Source: Bacteroides sp. (GTDB taxonomy: Bacteria; Bacteroidota; Bacteroidia; Bacteroidales; Bacteroidaceae). From it: a DNA stretch of 64,000 nt. The notes beneath the pieces were generated by a model that did not search any database, was not told where the DNA came from, and saw nothing but the letters and a program-made list of their open reading frames with translations. The stretch lies in contig DXWV01000102.1 in NCBI GenBank assembly GCA_019416685.1, positions 69,079-133,078 on the forward strand, written 5' to 3'. The stretch's first letter is position 1. Each line of letters begins with the position of its first letter. Shown here one piece after another: positions 7,255 to 16,155 of this stretch. Both the position numbers and the translations under genes were made by a program.

Positions 7255-9717
7255 ATGAATATCTCTTATAACTGGCTGAAAGAGTATGTTAACTTCGATC
7301 TTACACCTGATGAAGTAGCTGCTGCGCTTACTTCCATCGGACTGGAAACAGGAGGCGTGGAAGAAGTTCAAACCATTAAAGGAGGTTTGGAAGGACTCGT
7401 GATTGGCGAAGTGCTGACATGTGTGGAGCATCCTAATTCAGACCACTTACACATCACCACAGTAGATCTGGGAAATGGAGAACCTACTCAGATTGTGTGC
7501 GGAGCTCCTAATGTGGCTGCCGGACAGAAAGTAGTAGTTGCCACATTAGGAACGAAACTTTATGACGGTGATGAATGCTTTACAATCAAGAAATCAAAAA
7601 TTCGTGGTGTAGAGTCTATCGGAATGATTTGTGCTGAAGATGAAATTGGCATTGGAACTTCTCATGACGGTATTATTGTACTGCCGGAAGATGCTGTTCC
7701 GGGTACATTGGCCAAAGATTATTATAATGTGAAGAGTGATTACGTACTTGAAGTAGATATCACTCCCAATCGTGCAGATGCTTGTTCTCATTACGGTGTA
7801 GCCCGTGACCTGTATGCTTATCTTATTCAGAATGGTAAACAGGCTACGCTACAGCGTCCGTCGATAGATGCTTTTACTGTAGAAAATCATGATCTTGATA
7901 TCAAAGTAACAGTAGAGAATAGTGAAGCATGTCCTCGCTATGCAGGTGTGACTGTAAAAGGTGTGACCGTGAAGGAAAGTCCGGAATGGTTGCAGAATAA
8001 ACTCCGCCTTATCGGTGTACGTCCTATTAATAATGTAGTAGATATCACAAATTATATTGTTCATGCTTTCGGACAACCGTTACATTGCTTTGATGCGGAT
8101 AAAATCAAAGGTGGAGAAGTAATTGTGAAAACGATGCCGGAAGGTACTCCTTTTGTGACATTGGATGGTGTAGAACGTAAGTTGAACGAACGTGACTTGA
8201 TGATTTGCAATGAGGAAGAGGCTATGTGTATTGCCGGTGTATTCGGTGGATTGGATTCCGGTTCTACAGAAACTACAACAGATGTATTTATCGAGAGTGC
8301 TTATTTCCATCCTACATGGGTGCGTAAGACAGCCCGGCGCCATGGTTTAAACACAGATGCTTCATTCCGTTTCGAAAGAGGTATCGATCCTAATATTACT
8401 ATCTACTGTCTGAAACTGGCTGCCTTGTTGGTGAAAGAACTGGCGGGAGGTACAATTTCGAGTGAGATTAAAGATGTTTGTATTGCACCTGCACAGGATT
8501 TTGTAGTAGAACTGGCCTATGAGAAAATACATTCGTTGGTCGGTAAAGTAATTCCGGTGGAAACAATCAAAAGTATTGTATCCAGCCTGGAGATGAAGAT
8601 TACAAATGAAACAGTTGAAGGTCTGACATTGGCTGTTCCTCCTTATCGTGTAGATGTACAGCGTGATTGTGATGTGATTGAGGATATTCTTCGTATCTAT
8701 GGATATAATAATGTGGAAATTCCTTCTACATTGAAGTCCAGCCTGACAACTAAAGGTGATGCGGATAAATCAAACAAATTACAAAATTTAGTTGCAGAAC
8801 AATTGGTTGGTTGCGGGTTTAATGAAATATTGAATAACTCTTTGACTCGTGCTGCCTACTATGATGGATTGGAGTCTTATCCCTCTAATCATCTGGTAAT
8901 GTTGATGAATCCGTTGAGTGCCGACTTGAACAGTATGCGTCAGACATTGTTATTTGGTGGTCTTGAGAGTATTGCTCATAACGCCAATCGTAAGAATGCC
9001 GATTTGAAATTCTTTGAATTCGGTAATTGTTATTACTTTGATGCTGATAAGAAGAATCCGGAGAAGACATTGGCTGCATATTCGGAAGATTATCACCTTG
9101 GGTTATGGGTGACAGGTAAAAGAGTTTCAAATTCATGGGCGCATGCAGATGAAAATAGTTCGGTGTATGAGTTAAAGGCTTATGTAGAGAACATACTGAA
9201 ACGACTGGGGCTTGATTTGCACAATCTTGTGGTAGGTAATCTGACTGATGATATATTTGCAGCTGCTCTTTCTGTTAATACAAAGGGTGGTAAACGCCTG
9301 GCTACATTTGGAGTAGTAACGAAGAAGCTGCTGAAGGCATTTGATATTGATAATGAAGTGTATTATGCTGATTTAGATTGGAAAGAACTGATGAAAGCTA
9401 TTCGTTCAGTGAAGATCAGTTACAAGGAAATATCCAAATTCCCGGCTGTGAAACGTGACCTTGCATTGTTGCTTGATAAGGATATTCAGTTTGCTGAGAT
9501 TGAAAAGATAGCGTATGAAACAGAGAAGAAACTTTTGAAAGAGGTAGAACTCTTCGATGTGTACGAAGGTAAGAATCTGGAAGCCGGTAAGAAATCGTAT
9601 GCAGTGAGTTTCTTGTTGCAGGATGAGTCACAGACGCTTAACGATAAGATGATTGACAAGATTATGTCTAAGCTGGTGAAAAATCTGGAAGAGAAGCTAA
9701 ATGCGAAACTGAGATAA
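7255..9717 (+). CDS. pheT: Phenylalanine--tRNA ligase beta subunit
   Basis: 820 residues, the usual length for the bacterial beta subunit, which pairs with PheS to charge tRNA-Phe. Visible domains in order: N-terminal fold MNISYNWLKEYVNFDLTP; the tRNA-binding OB fold (EHPNSDHLHITTVDLGNG, CGAPNVAAGQKVVVATLG); the B3/B4 editing region (RPINNVVDITNYI, FGQPLHCFDADKI); the B5 and catalytic-like core (RFERGIDPN, RVDVQRDCDVIEDILRIYGY); and a C-terminal anticodon-binding FDX-ACB domain (SKFPAVKRDLALLLD). yebC follows 33 bp downstream. PheS is not in the window. Confidence 0.98.
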   Translation: MNISYNWLKEYVNFDLTPDEVAAALTSIGLETGGVEEVQTIKGGLEGLVIGEVLTCVEHPNSDHLHITTVDLGNGEPTQIVCGAPNVAAGQKVVVATLGTKLYDGDECFTIKKSKIRGVESIGMICAEDEIGIGTSHDGIIVLPEDAVPGTLAKDYYNVKSDYVLEVDITPNRADACSHYGVARDLYAYLIQNGKQATLQRPSIDAFTVENHDLDIKVTVENSEACPRYAGVTVKGVTVKESPEWLQNKLRLIGVRPINNVVDITNYIVHAFGQPLHCFDADKIKGGEVIVKTMPEGTPFVTLDGVERKLNERDLMICNEEEAMCIAGVFGGLDSGSTETTTDVFIESAYFHPTWVRKTARRHGLNTDASFRFERGIDPNITIYCLKLAALLVKELAGGTISSEIKDVCIAPAQDFVVELAYEKIHSLVGKVIPVETIKSIVSSLEMKITNETVEGLTLAVPPYRVDVQRDCDVIEDILRIYGYNNVEIPSTLKSSLTTKGDADKSNKLQNLVAEQLVGCGFNEILNNSLTRAAYYDGLESYPSNHLVMLMNPLSADLNSMRQTLLFGGLESIAHNANRKNADLKFFEFGNCYYFDADKKNPEKTLAAYSEDYHLGLWVTGKRVSNSWAHADENSSVYELKAYVENILKRLGLDLHNLVVGNLTDDIFAAALSVNTKGGKRLATFGVVTKKLLKAFDIDNEVYYADLDWKELMKAIRSVKISYKEISKFPAVKRDLALLLDKDIQFAEIEKIAYETEKKLLKEVELFDVYEGKNLEAGKKSYAVSFLLQDESQTLNDKMIDKIMSKLVKNLEEKLNAKLR

Positions 9718-9750
9718 AAGATAAACTAATAATATAATTAATATAAACCA

Positions 9751-10485
9751 ATGGGAAGAGCGTTCGAATATAGAAAAGCTACCAAGCTGAAAAGATGGGG
9801 CAATATGGCCCGTACATTTACGAGAATAGGTAAACAGATTGCTATTGCTGTAAAGGCCGGTGGACCGGATCCTGAAAACAATCCGCACCTGCGTGCAGTT
9901 GTTGCTACTGCAAAACGTGAGAATATGCCGAAGGATAACGTGGAACGCGCTATCAAAAATGCAATGGGTAAAGACCAGAAGGACTATAAAGAAATGAATT
10001 ATGAAGGATATGGTCCATTTGGTATTGCTGTATTTGTGGAAACTGCAACTGATAATACTACCCGTACTGTAGCTAATGTACGTAGTGTTTTCAATAAATT
10101 TGGCGGAACATTGGGTACTTCCGGCAGTCTCGATTTTATGTTCAGCTGGAAATCTATGTTCACTATTGCCAAGAAAGAAGGATTGGAAATGGATGAACTG
10201 ATTCTTGAACTGATTGATTACGGAGTAGAAGATGAATATGATGAAGATGAGGAAGAAATCACAATTTATGGTGATCCTAAATCATTTGCTCAGATTCAGA
10301 AATACCTCGAAGATAATGGGTTTGAGGTAAAGGGTGCTGAATTTACGCGTATTCCAAATGACGAAAAAGAACTGAATGATGAACAACGTGCTACTATTGA
10401 TAAGATGGTAGAGCGCCTTGAAGATGATGAGGATGTTCAGAATGTATATACTAATATGAAGCCGGCGCCTGAGGACGGAGAATAA
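9751..10485 (+). CDS. yebC: YebC/PmpR-family protein
   Basis: 244 residues starting MGRAFEYRKATKLKRWGNMA, the standard opening of the family, with KRENMPKDNVERAIKNA and an acidic central segment (DEYDEDEEEITIYG). Family members are described as DNA-binding regulators, and some as translation factors that ease ribosome stalling at proline tracts; sequence does not choose between these here. It lies between pheT and a TSCPD-domain gene whose start overlaps its stop (TAATG), which indicates translational coupling. Confidence 0.95.
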   Translation: MGRAFEYRKATKLKRWGNMARTFTRIGKQIAIAVKAGGPDPENNPHLRAVVATAKRENMPKDNVERAIKNAMGKDQKDYKEMNYEGYGPFGIAVFVETATDNTTRTVANVRSVFNKFGGTLGTSGSLDFMFSWKSMFTIAKKEGLEMDELILELIDYGVEDEYDEDEEEITIYGDPKSFAQIQKYLEDNGFEVKGAEFTRIPNDEKELNDEQRATIDKMVERLEDDEDVQNVYTNMKPAPEDGE

Positions 10486-10730
10486 TGAAGTATGTCTATA
10501 GAACCCAAGGTACTTGTAGTACGAATATTGAACTTGATGTAGAGAATGGTATTCTGAAAGAAGTAGCTTATTGGGGTGGGTGTAATGGTAACTTGCAGGG
10601 AGTCTCCCGCTTAGTGAAGGGGATGAAAGTGGAAGATGTAATTACTAAGCTGGAGGGTATCCGGTGTGGCGGACGTCCTACTTCTTGTCCCGATCAGTTA
10701 TGCAAAGCATTGCACGAAATGGGATATTGA
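10485..10730 (+). CDS. TSCPD domain protein (TIGR03905 type)
   Basis: 81 residues. The start ATG shares its A with the TAA of yebC. It contains CSTNIELDVENG, GGCNGNLQGVSRLVKGM and a Cys-rich GIRCGGRPTSCPDQLCKAL. This matches the small stand-alone TSCPD family related to the C-terminal zinc-type domain of class II ribonucleotide reductases and to YfhH-like proteins. Four cysteines plus the TSCPDQL motif suggest metal binding. Its role is unknown. A strong terminator follows. Confidence 0.88.
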   Translation: MKYVYRTQGTCSTNIELDVENGILKEVAYWGGCNGNLQGVSRLVKGMKVEDVITKLEGIRCGGRPTSCPDQLCKALHEMGY

Positions 10731-10746
10731 AATTAATACAGCATGA

Positions 10747-10790
10747 AATAAAAACGGAGACACTTTTTTTTAAGTGCCTCCGTTTTTATT
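10747..10790. terminator. Rho-independent terminator, usable from both sides
   Basis: A 13-bp stem (10747-10759 with 10778-10790) and an inner CACTT/AAGTG stem are flanked by A- and T-runs. It lies between convergent genes. Confidence 0.9.
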
Positions 10791-10809
10791 ATTTGATAGA
10801 AATTCTTTT

Positions 10810-11202
10810 TTATTTGTACAGATCTGGTGTTATCTTAACACGAAACAGCTCCTTATGAGTCTTGTCTGATAGATAGACATACAGCATAGTTACATCCATT
10901 TCTCTGTATATTTTAAGATCATCAGTATTTTTGATAATTTCCGGAAGACTTTCTGCCAATTGCTTTTGAGTAGTCTCTGCAATAGCAGGATCATCAGCAG
11001 TGCCCGTGAGGGTATAATAGTAGGTAAATGTGTTATCACCACCTGTGTAGCTGGTACTATCCATTCTTGTCATTTCGTCTATGGTCATAGGACACTGTTT
11101 GTTTACTTCTTGAGAAGCTATTTCAAATACTTTTTGTTTTGCCTGCTGGCAAGAGGTTAATGTAAGTACAGTAAGGCAAACTGCTGAGAGGAGTTTTTTC
11201 AT
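10810..11202 (-). CDS. Small lipoprotein, unknown function
   Basis: 130 residues with a lipoprotein signal peptide, MKKLLSAVCLTVLTLTSCQQ, whose lipobox LTSC puts the mature protein on the periplasmic or outer face of a membrane. The mature part is soluble, with no repeats or recognised catalytic motif. It is a single-gene unit facing the divergent Nramp transporter gene. Confidence 0.75.
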   Translation of the reverse strand: MKKLLSAVCLTVLTLTSCQQAKQKVFEIASQEVNKQCPMTIDEMTRMDSTSYTGGDNTFTYYYTLTGTADDPAIAETTQKQLAESLPEIIKNTDDLKIYREMDVTMLYVYLSDKTHKELFRVKITPDLYK

Positions 11203-11295
11203 ATAATGTCTTATTTTTAATTAAATAACGTTCAAAGATAGTCGTTTTTAATGAACTGAACAAGTAGTCTGATTGTTTTGTTTATTGTCCATTAA

Positions 11296-11309
11296 GGTAG
11301 ATAGCTACC
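11296..11309. promoter_or_regulatory. Possible operator upstream of the Nramp transporter
   Basis: GGTAG-ATAG-CTACC, a 5-4-5 hyphenated palindrome, lies about 47 bp upstream of the predicted -7 box. Dyads of this form are common operators for dimeric metalloregulators such as the DtxR/MntR family. Assigning it to a metal regulator is inference from the gene downstream. Confidence 0.35.
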
Positions 11310-11355
11310 ATTCAACAAAACCAGATTAAACATTGTTTTTGATAGCATTTAATCG

Positions 11356-11363
11356 TAATTTTG
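11356..11363 (+). promoter_or_regulatory. Putative -7 box for the Nramp transporter
   Basis: TAATTTTG fits TAnnTTTG. It implies transcription starts near 11370, after the upstream in-frame codons, which is why the ATG at 11399 is preferred as the start. Confidence 0.55.
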
Positions 11364-11398
11364 TGCAAACATTAAAGAAAAAAGAGCAGAACTTTATT

Positions 11399-12652
11399 AT
11401 GCGGAATATATTTAAGGATTTAAAGCGTAAAGACCATAAACGCTATTTAGGGGGGCTGGATGTGTTTAGATATATCGGTCCCGGATTACTTGTCACTGTA
11501 GGATTTATCGACCCGGGTAACTGGGCTTCTAACTTTGCCGCTGGTTCTGAGTTTGGTTATTCCTTATTATGGGTGGTTACGTTGTCTACCATCATGTTAA
11601 TCGTACTTCAACATAATGTAGCGCATTTGGGTATTGTAACCGGGCTTTGTTTGTCAGAGGCTGCTACTCAATATGCTCCCAAATGGGTATCACGCCCTAT
11701 TTTGGGGACAGCTGTATTAGCCTCTATATCTACTTCGTTGGCTGAAATTCTTGGAGGAGCCATAGCATTGGAAATGCTGCTTGATATCCCTATAATCTGG
11801 GGAGCTGTATTGACAACGGCTTTCGTTTCTGTTATGTTGTTTACCAATTCCTATAAAAAAATAGAACGTTCTATTATTGCTTTTGTGTCTGTTATCGGAC
11901 TTTCGTTTATTTATGAGTTGTTTCTTGTAGATATTGACTGGCCGTTAGCTGCACAAGGTTGGGTGACACCTGCCATTCCGAAAGGGAGTATGCTTATCAT
12001 TATGAGTGTGCTTGGAGCGGTAGTAATGCCCCACAATCTGTTTCTTCATTCGGAGGTGATACAAAGTCATGAATATAATAAACAAGATGATGCTTCTATT
12101 CGCAAGGTTCTTAAATATGAATTATTTGATACGCTTTTTTCAATGATTGTCGGATGGGCTATCAATAGTGCGATGATTCTGCTTGCTGCTGCCACTTTCT
12201 TTAAAAGTGGAATACAGGTAGAGGAGCTGCAACAGGCAAAATCGTTATTAGAGCCTTTGTTAGGCAGTAATGCTGCTATTGTGTTTGCTTTGGCTTTGTT
12301 GATGGCAGGAATTTCTTCTACAATAACAAGTGGAATGGCTGCCGGATCTATTTTTGCAGGGATCTTTGGTGAATCGTATCATATAAAGGATAGTCATTCA
12401 CAGGTAGGTGTTATTCTCTCTTTAGGTATCGCTTTGCTGCTGATATTTTTTATTGGTGATCCTTTTAAAGGGTTGATTATATCACAGATGGTGTTGAGCA
12501 TCCAATTGCCGTTTACTGTATTTTTGCAAGTCGGGCTGACCTCTTCGCGCAAAGTAATGGGCAATTATGTGAATAGTCGTTGGAGTACATTTGTGCTTTA
12601 TGCTATTGCAATAGTAGTATCTGTATTGAATATCATGTTGCTGTTTTCCTGA
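11399..12652 (+). CDS. Nramp-family divalent metal (Mn/Fe) transporter
   Basis: About 417 residues in the inner membrane with roughly 11 helices. Both metal-site signatures are present: DPGN in the first helix (GFIDPGNWASNFAAG) and MPHN in the sixth (GAVVMPHNLFLHSEV), the Asp, Asn and Met ligands of proton-coupled Mn(II)/Fe(II) uptake by MntH/Nramp proteins. An upstream in-frame start at 11333 would add 22 residues but lies before the predicted promoter box. The metal preference between manganese and iron is not resolved. Confidence 0.93.
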   Translation: MRNIFKDLKRKDHKRYLGGLDVFRYIGPGLLVTVGFIDPGNWASNFAAGSEFGYSLLWVVTLSTIMLIVLQHNVAHLGIVTGLCLSEAATQYAPKWVSRPILGTAVLASISTSLAEILGGAIALEMLLDIPIIWGAVLTTAFVSVMLFTNSYKKIERSIIAFVSVIGLSFIYELFLVDIDWPLAAQGWVTPAIPKGSMLIIMSVLGAVVMPHNLFLHSEVIQSHEYNKQDDASIRKVLKYELFDTLFSMIVGWAINSAMILLAAATFFKSGIQVEELQQAKSLLEPLLGSNAAIVFALALLMAGISSTITSGMAAGSIFAGIFGESYHIKDSHSQVGVILSLGIALLLIFFIGDPFKGLIISQMVLSIQLPFTVFLQVGLTSSRKVMGNYVNSRWSTFVLYAIAIVVSVLNIMLLFS

Positions 12653-12803
12653 AAAGGTAACGTAAACCGAGAAGTAGCATAAAATGAACAAGTTCATTTT
12701 TTATACAAGGCGTGGTTCATCTTTGAATTTGGCAAATATAGCAAGAAACAGGTTGTCATTACTGAGTGGTAGTACTAATTTTACCCTGTAAAACTTAATA
12801 ATT

Positions 12804-13676
12804 ATGAGTAATAAACAAGACGAGATTAATTTTGCCCGCGTGGCAGACGCCATTGAGTATATTACCCGAAACTACCAAGAGCAGCCTTCGTTATTTGATA
12901 TAGCGGAGGAAGCGAATGTGAGTATTTATCATTTTCAGCGGCTATTTACAGAATGGGCAGGAGTGAGTCCGAAGAAATTTCTGCAATATATCAGTGTAAA
13001 TCGTGCTAAGAGAATCCTGAAAGAAGGGCAGGGAAGTCTTTTTGATGCTGCTTTTGAAACCGGGCTTTCGGGTACGGGGCGTTTGCACGAACTTTTTATT
13101 CATATCGAAGGAATGACTCCCGGAGAATATAAAGTTGGTGGTAGAGGATTGGTTATAAATTATCGTTTTTCCAAAACTCTTTTTGGGGAAATATTAGTAG
13201 CATCTACTTCTAAAGGAGTATGTTATATGACTTTTTGTGACGACCGGGAGCAGGCATTGGCAGAACTGGGGCATCACTTTCCGTTCGCTACGTTTGAGAA
13301 ACATCCCGATGAGTTTCAGGAACGTGCCCTTGCCGTTTTTTCTATGGATTGGACAAATCTTAATGAGGTAAAGCTACATTTGCGTGGTACGGAATTCCAG
13401 CTGAAGGTTTGGGAGACATTGTTAAAGATACCAATGGGAACATTGACCACTTACGGAGACATTGCTAATTATCTGGATAGTCCCAGTTCATCCCGTGCTG
13501 TAGGAACAGCAGTAGGAGACAATCCGGTAGCATTCTTAATTCCTTGTCATCGTGTCATTCGCTCTACCGGTGCTTTAGGAGGTTATCATTGGGGATTGAC
13601 CCGCAAAACTGCTATAATAGGATGGGAAGCTGCTAAGATAGAAGAACAAAGAAATCGCCTAATGACTGATAACTAA
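12804..13676 (+). CDS. Ada-like bifunctional AraC regulator / O6-methylguanine-DNA methyltransferase
   Basis: 290 residues. Residues about 10-110 form an AraC-type HTH pair (SLFDIAEEANVSIYHFQRLF, SPKKFLQYI, SVNRAKRILKEG). Residues about 120-280 are a DNA-alkyltransferase domain with the acceptor cysteine in FLIPCHRVIRSTGALGGYHW. It removes alkyl groups from O6-guanine by transfer to that cysteine. Compared with E. coli Ada it lacks the N-terminal four-cysteine phosphotriester domain, so self-activation by methyl transfer to that site is not possible. Exonuclease III follows 54 bp downstream, which suggests a small DNA-repair operon. Confidence 0.93.
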   Translation: MSNKQDEINFARVADAIEYITRNYQEQPSLFDIAEEANVSIYHFQRLFTEWAGVSPKKFLQYISVNRAKRILKEGQGSLFDAAFETGLSGTGRLHELFIHIEGMTPGEYKVGGRGLVINYRFSKTLFGEILVASTSKGVCYMTFCDDREQALAELGHHFPFATFEKHPDEFQERALAVFSMDWTNLNEVKLHLRGTEFQLKVWETLLKIPMGTLTTYGDIANYLDSPSSSRAVGTAVGDNPVAFLIPCHRVIRSTGALGGYHWGLTRKTAIIGWEAAKIEEQRNRLMTDN

Positions 13677-13730
13677 TATTCGTAGAAATCTTGTGAACTC
13701 AGGATTCTCGATTGTAAATATAAACATCTT

Positions 13731-14495
13731 ATGAAGATAATAACTTATAATGTGAACGGCCTGCGTGCCGCAGTTTCAAAAGGTTTGCCTGAGTGGCTGG
13801 CACAAGAACAGCCGGATGTACTTTGTTTACAGGAAACTAAATTGCAACCAGAACAATATCCCGGAGAAGCTTTTGAGGCATTGGGGTATAAGGGCTATTT
13901 ATATTCTGCACAAAAGAAAGGTTACAGTGGCGTGGCTATCCTTACCCGTCGTGAACCCGATCATGTGGAATATGGTATGGGTATTGAAGAATATGATAAT
14001 GAGGGACGTTTCATTCGTGCCGATTTTGGTGATTTATCAGTTGTGAGTGTATACCATCCTTCAGGGACGAGTGGTGATGAACGGCAGGCATTCAAAATGG
14101 TGTGGCTGGAATCTTTCCGGAAATATGTAATAGAATTGCAAAAGTTCCGCCCTAATTTGATTCTATGTGGAGATTACAATATCTGTCATGAGGCGATAGA
14201 TATCCACGATCCTGTCCGTAATGCTACGAATAGCGGTTTTTTACCGGAAGAACGGGAGTGGATGACTCGGTTTCTTTCTGCCGGTTTTGTGGATTCTTTC
14301 CGTACATTGTATCCCGAAAAGCAGGAGTATACTTGGTGGAGTTATCGTTTCAATTCACGTGCAAAGAATAAAGGGTGGCGTATAGATTACTGTATGTTAA
14401 GTGAACCTGTACGCCCAATGCTGAAAACTGCTCGTATATTAAATGAGGTAGTACATTCAGATCATTGTCCGATGGTGTTGGAGGTAGAAGGCTGA
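13731..14495 (+). CDS. xth: Exodeoxyribonuclease III (AP endonuclease)
   Basis: 254 residues of the exonuclease/endonuclease/phosphatase fold. Visible catalytic motifs: TYNVNGLRAA, CLQETKLQPEQ (metal-binding Glu), VYHPSG, CGDYNICHEAIDIH (Asp/Asn pair), WWSYRFNSRAKNKGWRIDYC, and the terminal HSDHCPMVLE with the catalytic Asp-His. It incises abasic sites and removes 3' blocking groups in base excision repair. It is probably co-expressed with the upstream Ada-like gene. Confidence 0.96.
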   Translation: MKIITYNVNGLRAAVSKGLPEWLAQEQPDVLCLQETKLQPEQYPGEAFEALGYKGYLYSAQKKGYSGVAILTRREPDHVEYGMGIEEYDNEGRFIRADFGDLSVVSVYHPSGTSGDERQAFKMVWLESFRKYVIELQKFRPNLILCGDYNICHEAIDIHDPVRNATNSGFLPEEREWMTRFLSAGFVDSFRTLYPEKQEYTWWSYRFNSRAKNKGWRIDYCMLSEPVRPMLKTARILNEVVHSDHCPMVLEVEG

Positions 14496-14500
14496 GCGTT

Positions 14501-14908
14501 TTATAGTACACTGATACTTAGTTTACGACTGTCTCCTCCGTCACGAAACTCACATAGATAAATTCCCTGCCAGGTACCCAGATTTAGCCTGTGGTTCCTG
14601 ATGGGGATTGTGATTGAACTGCCAATTAGTGATGCTTTAATATGTGCGCTCATATCGTCTGGCCCTTCCAGAGTATGGATAAAGTAAGGTGCCCCATCCG
14701 GTATCAATTTATTAAAGAAGGTTTGGAAATCTTGTCGGACGTCCGGATCTGCGTTTTCATTGATTGTAATCCCTGCCGAAGTATGCTTGATAAATACTAC
14801 AAGCAATCCGTTTTCGGGGAGTTCGGGCAGATGAGATACAATATCACGGGTTATCAAATGAAAGCCACGTGAATAATGTGGGAGCTGTATGTCAAAAGTT
14901 GTAGCCAT
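14501..14908 (-). CDS. YjbQ family (UPF0047) protein
   Basis: 135 residues, full length for the family, with the signature block HTSAGITINENADPDVRQD, then IPIRNHRLNLGTWQGIYLCE and FRDGG. YjbQ proteins form trimers and some have secondary thiamine-phosphate synthase activity in vitro; their physiological role is unsettled. It converges with xth (5-bp gap), so the two genes share an end region with no terminator between them. Confidence 0.93.
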   Translation of the reverse strand: MATTFDIQLPHYSRGFHLITRDIVSHLPELPENGLLVVFIKHTSAGITINENADPDVRQDFQTFFNKLIPDGAPYFIHTLEGPDDMSAHIKASLIGSSITIPIRNHRLNLGTWQGIYLCEFRDGGDSRKLSISVL

Positions 14909-14974
14909 TATATAAGGTGGTTGTTCATATTAAAAAAACAGTTTCTTAATTATTCGTGCAAAGATACTTTTTTA

Positions 14975-14982
14975 TACTTTTG
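14975..14982 (+). promoter_or_regulatory. Putative -7 box before the C_GCAxxG_C_C gene
   Basis: TACTTTTG fits TAnnTTTG. Transcription would begin near 14988, only about 7 nt from the ATG at 14995 but about 19 nt from the ATG at 15007. This supports the second start. Confidence 0.5.
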
Positions 14983-15006
14983 CACATATAAATAATGGAG
15001 ACAAAA

Positions 15007-15465
15007 ATGGAAAATAGAATACAACGTGCCGTTGAACTTTTTAAAAGCGGTTATAATTGTTCTCAGTCCGTAGTGGCTGCCTTTGCTGATATGTATGGAT
15101 TTACTGAGGAACAAGCTTTTCGTATGTCGGCCTCCTTTGGTGGAGGTATTGGCCGTATGAGAGAAACTTGTGGTGCTGCTTGTGGTATGTTTCTGTTGGC
15201 TGGACTGGAAACAGGGGCAACTGACGGAGCCGATAAAGAAGGGAAAGCTGCCAATTATGCTTTGGTACAGGAACTTGCTGCTGAGTTTAAAAAGAGGAAC
15301 GGTTCACTGAATTGTGGTGAGTTATTAGGTTTGAAGAAAAAAACTCTCGTGTCATCAGTTCCTGAAGAAAGAACTGAGCAATATTATGCTAAACGTCCGT
15401 GTTCCAGGATGGTAGAAGAAGCTGCCCGAATTTGGATGGAATATCTCGAAAAACATCCCAAATAG
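15007..15465 (+). CDS. C_GCAxxG_C_C family protein
   Basis: 152 residues from the second ATG, which has GGAG 6 nt upstream; the ATG at 14995 adds four residues. The conserved cysteine pattern is visible: NCSQSVVAAF, ETCGAACGMFLLAG (the GCAxxG-like core, here GAACGM), then LNCGELLG and KRPCSRMVEEAA. The family is a small cysteine-rich, probably redox- or metal-linked protein, sometimes found fused to membrane or redox domains. No function is established. Confidence 0.88.
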   Translation: MENRIQRAVELFKSGYNCSQSVVAAFADMYGFTEEQAFRMSASFGGGIGRMRETCGAACGMFLLAGLETGATDGADKEGKAANYALVQELAAEFKKRNGSLNCGELLGLKKKTLVSSVPEERTEQYYAKRPCSRMVEEAARIWMEYLEKHPK

Positions 15466-15620
15466 TTCAGAAAAAGCCGTTTTTATTACAGATCATGCAA
15501 AAAAACGCCCAATAAAGTGTTATATAACATAAATATAACTATATTTGCAGCTGAAATAAAATCTGAAAGCTGAGAGGCTGTAAGTTTTTACATCATGTTT
15601 AACTAAAATTTCTAAAGCAA

Positions 15621-15821
15621 ATGTTGAAAGAAAAAGCAGGTGAAATTGCAGGTAAAATCTGGAATGCACTGGACGGCACAGAAGGTCTGACCGCTAAGCA
15701 AATCAAGAAAGTAACTAAGTTGGTAGACAAAGACTTGTTCTTGGGTCTTGGTTGGTTGCTAAGAGAAGACAAAATTTCTACTCAGGAAATTGAAGGTGAA
15801 CTTTTCATTAAATTGAACTAA
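15621..15821 (+). CDS. Small winged-helix protein (DUF2582-like)
   Basis: 66 residues with the pattern AGKIWNALDGTEGLTAKQIK, KLVDKDLFLGLGWLLREDKI and a short beta wing ending FIKLN. This is the compact winged-helix family common as a single-domain protein in Bacteroidales. It may bind DNA, but targets are unknown. It is a stand-alone gene with its own terminator just after. Confidence 0.8.
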   Translation: MLKEKAGEIAGKIWNALDGTEGLTAKQIKKVTKLVDKDLFLGLGWLLREDKISTQEIEGELFIKLN

Positions 15822-15839
15822 GAGAGTAAATCACTTACC

Positions 15840-15892
15840 AATAAAAAAATGCGTTGATACATTTCTGAATGTTATCAGCGCATTTTTTTATT
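15840..15892. terminator. Rho-independent terminator
   Basis: A long stem of about 19 bp (AATAAAAAAATGCG with CGCATTTTTTTATT, plus TGATA/TATCA inside) ends in a T-run directly after the winged-helix gene. Confidence 0.88.
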
Positions 15893-15931
15893 GATTCATT
15901 CTGGTAAAGTTGATGGTAAAAGAAGAATAAG

Positions 15932-16051
15932 AATTGCAGGTGTAGGAGATTTGTATTGTGAAACCTGCAATTATAGTACAGTTAAGTAAAGGAGCTTTGC
16001 TTTAGATAATCAATAACTTGTTTTACATTCCCATTTTTTTCTCTAAATTTG
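15932..16051 (+). promoter_or_regulatory. Leader region before lepA: inverted repeat and -7 box
   Basis: This belongs to the 334-bp gap before lepA. It holds a perfect 10-bp inverted repeat (AATTGCAGGT at 15932-15941, ACCTGCAATT at 15963-15972) and a TAAATTTG box at 16044-16051 that fits TAnnTTTG, giving a leader of about 100 nt. The inverted repeat could be an operator; that is inference. Confidence 0.4.
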
Positions 16052-16155
16052 CAAACGAATTGACATGAAGGAAAAGAGAAACATAAAAGTTGTTTCGTAA
16101 AATAAGTCTTTATTAATGTGTAAGTGTCTGAAAATAAGAAATATAAAAGAATAGA

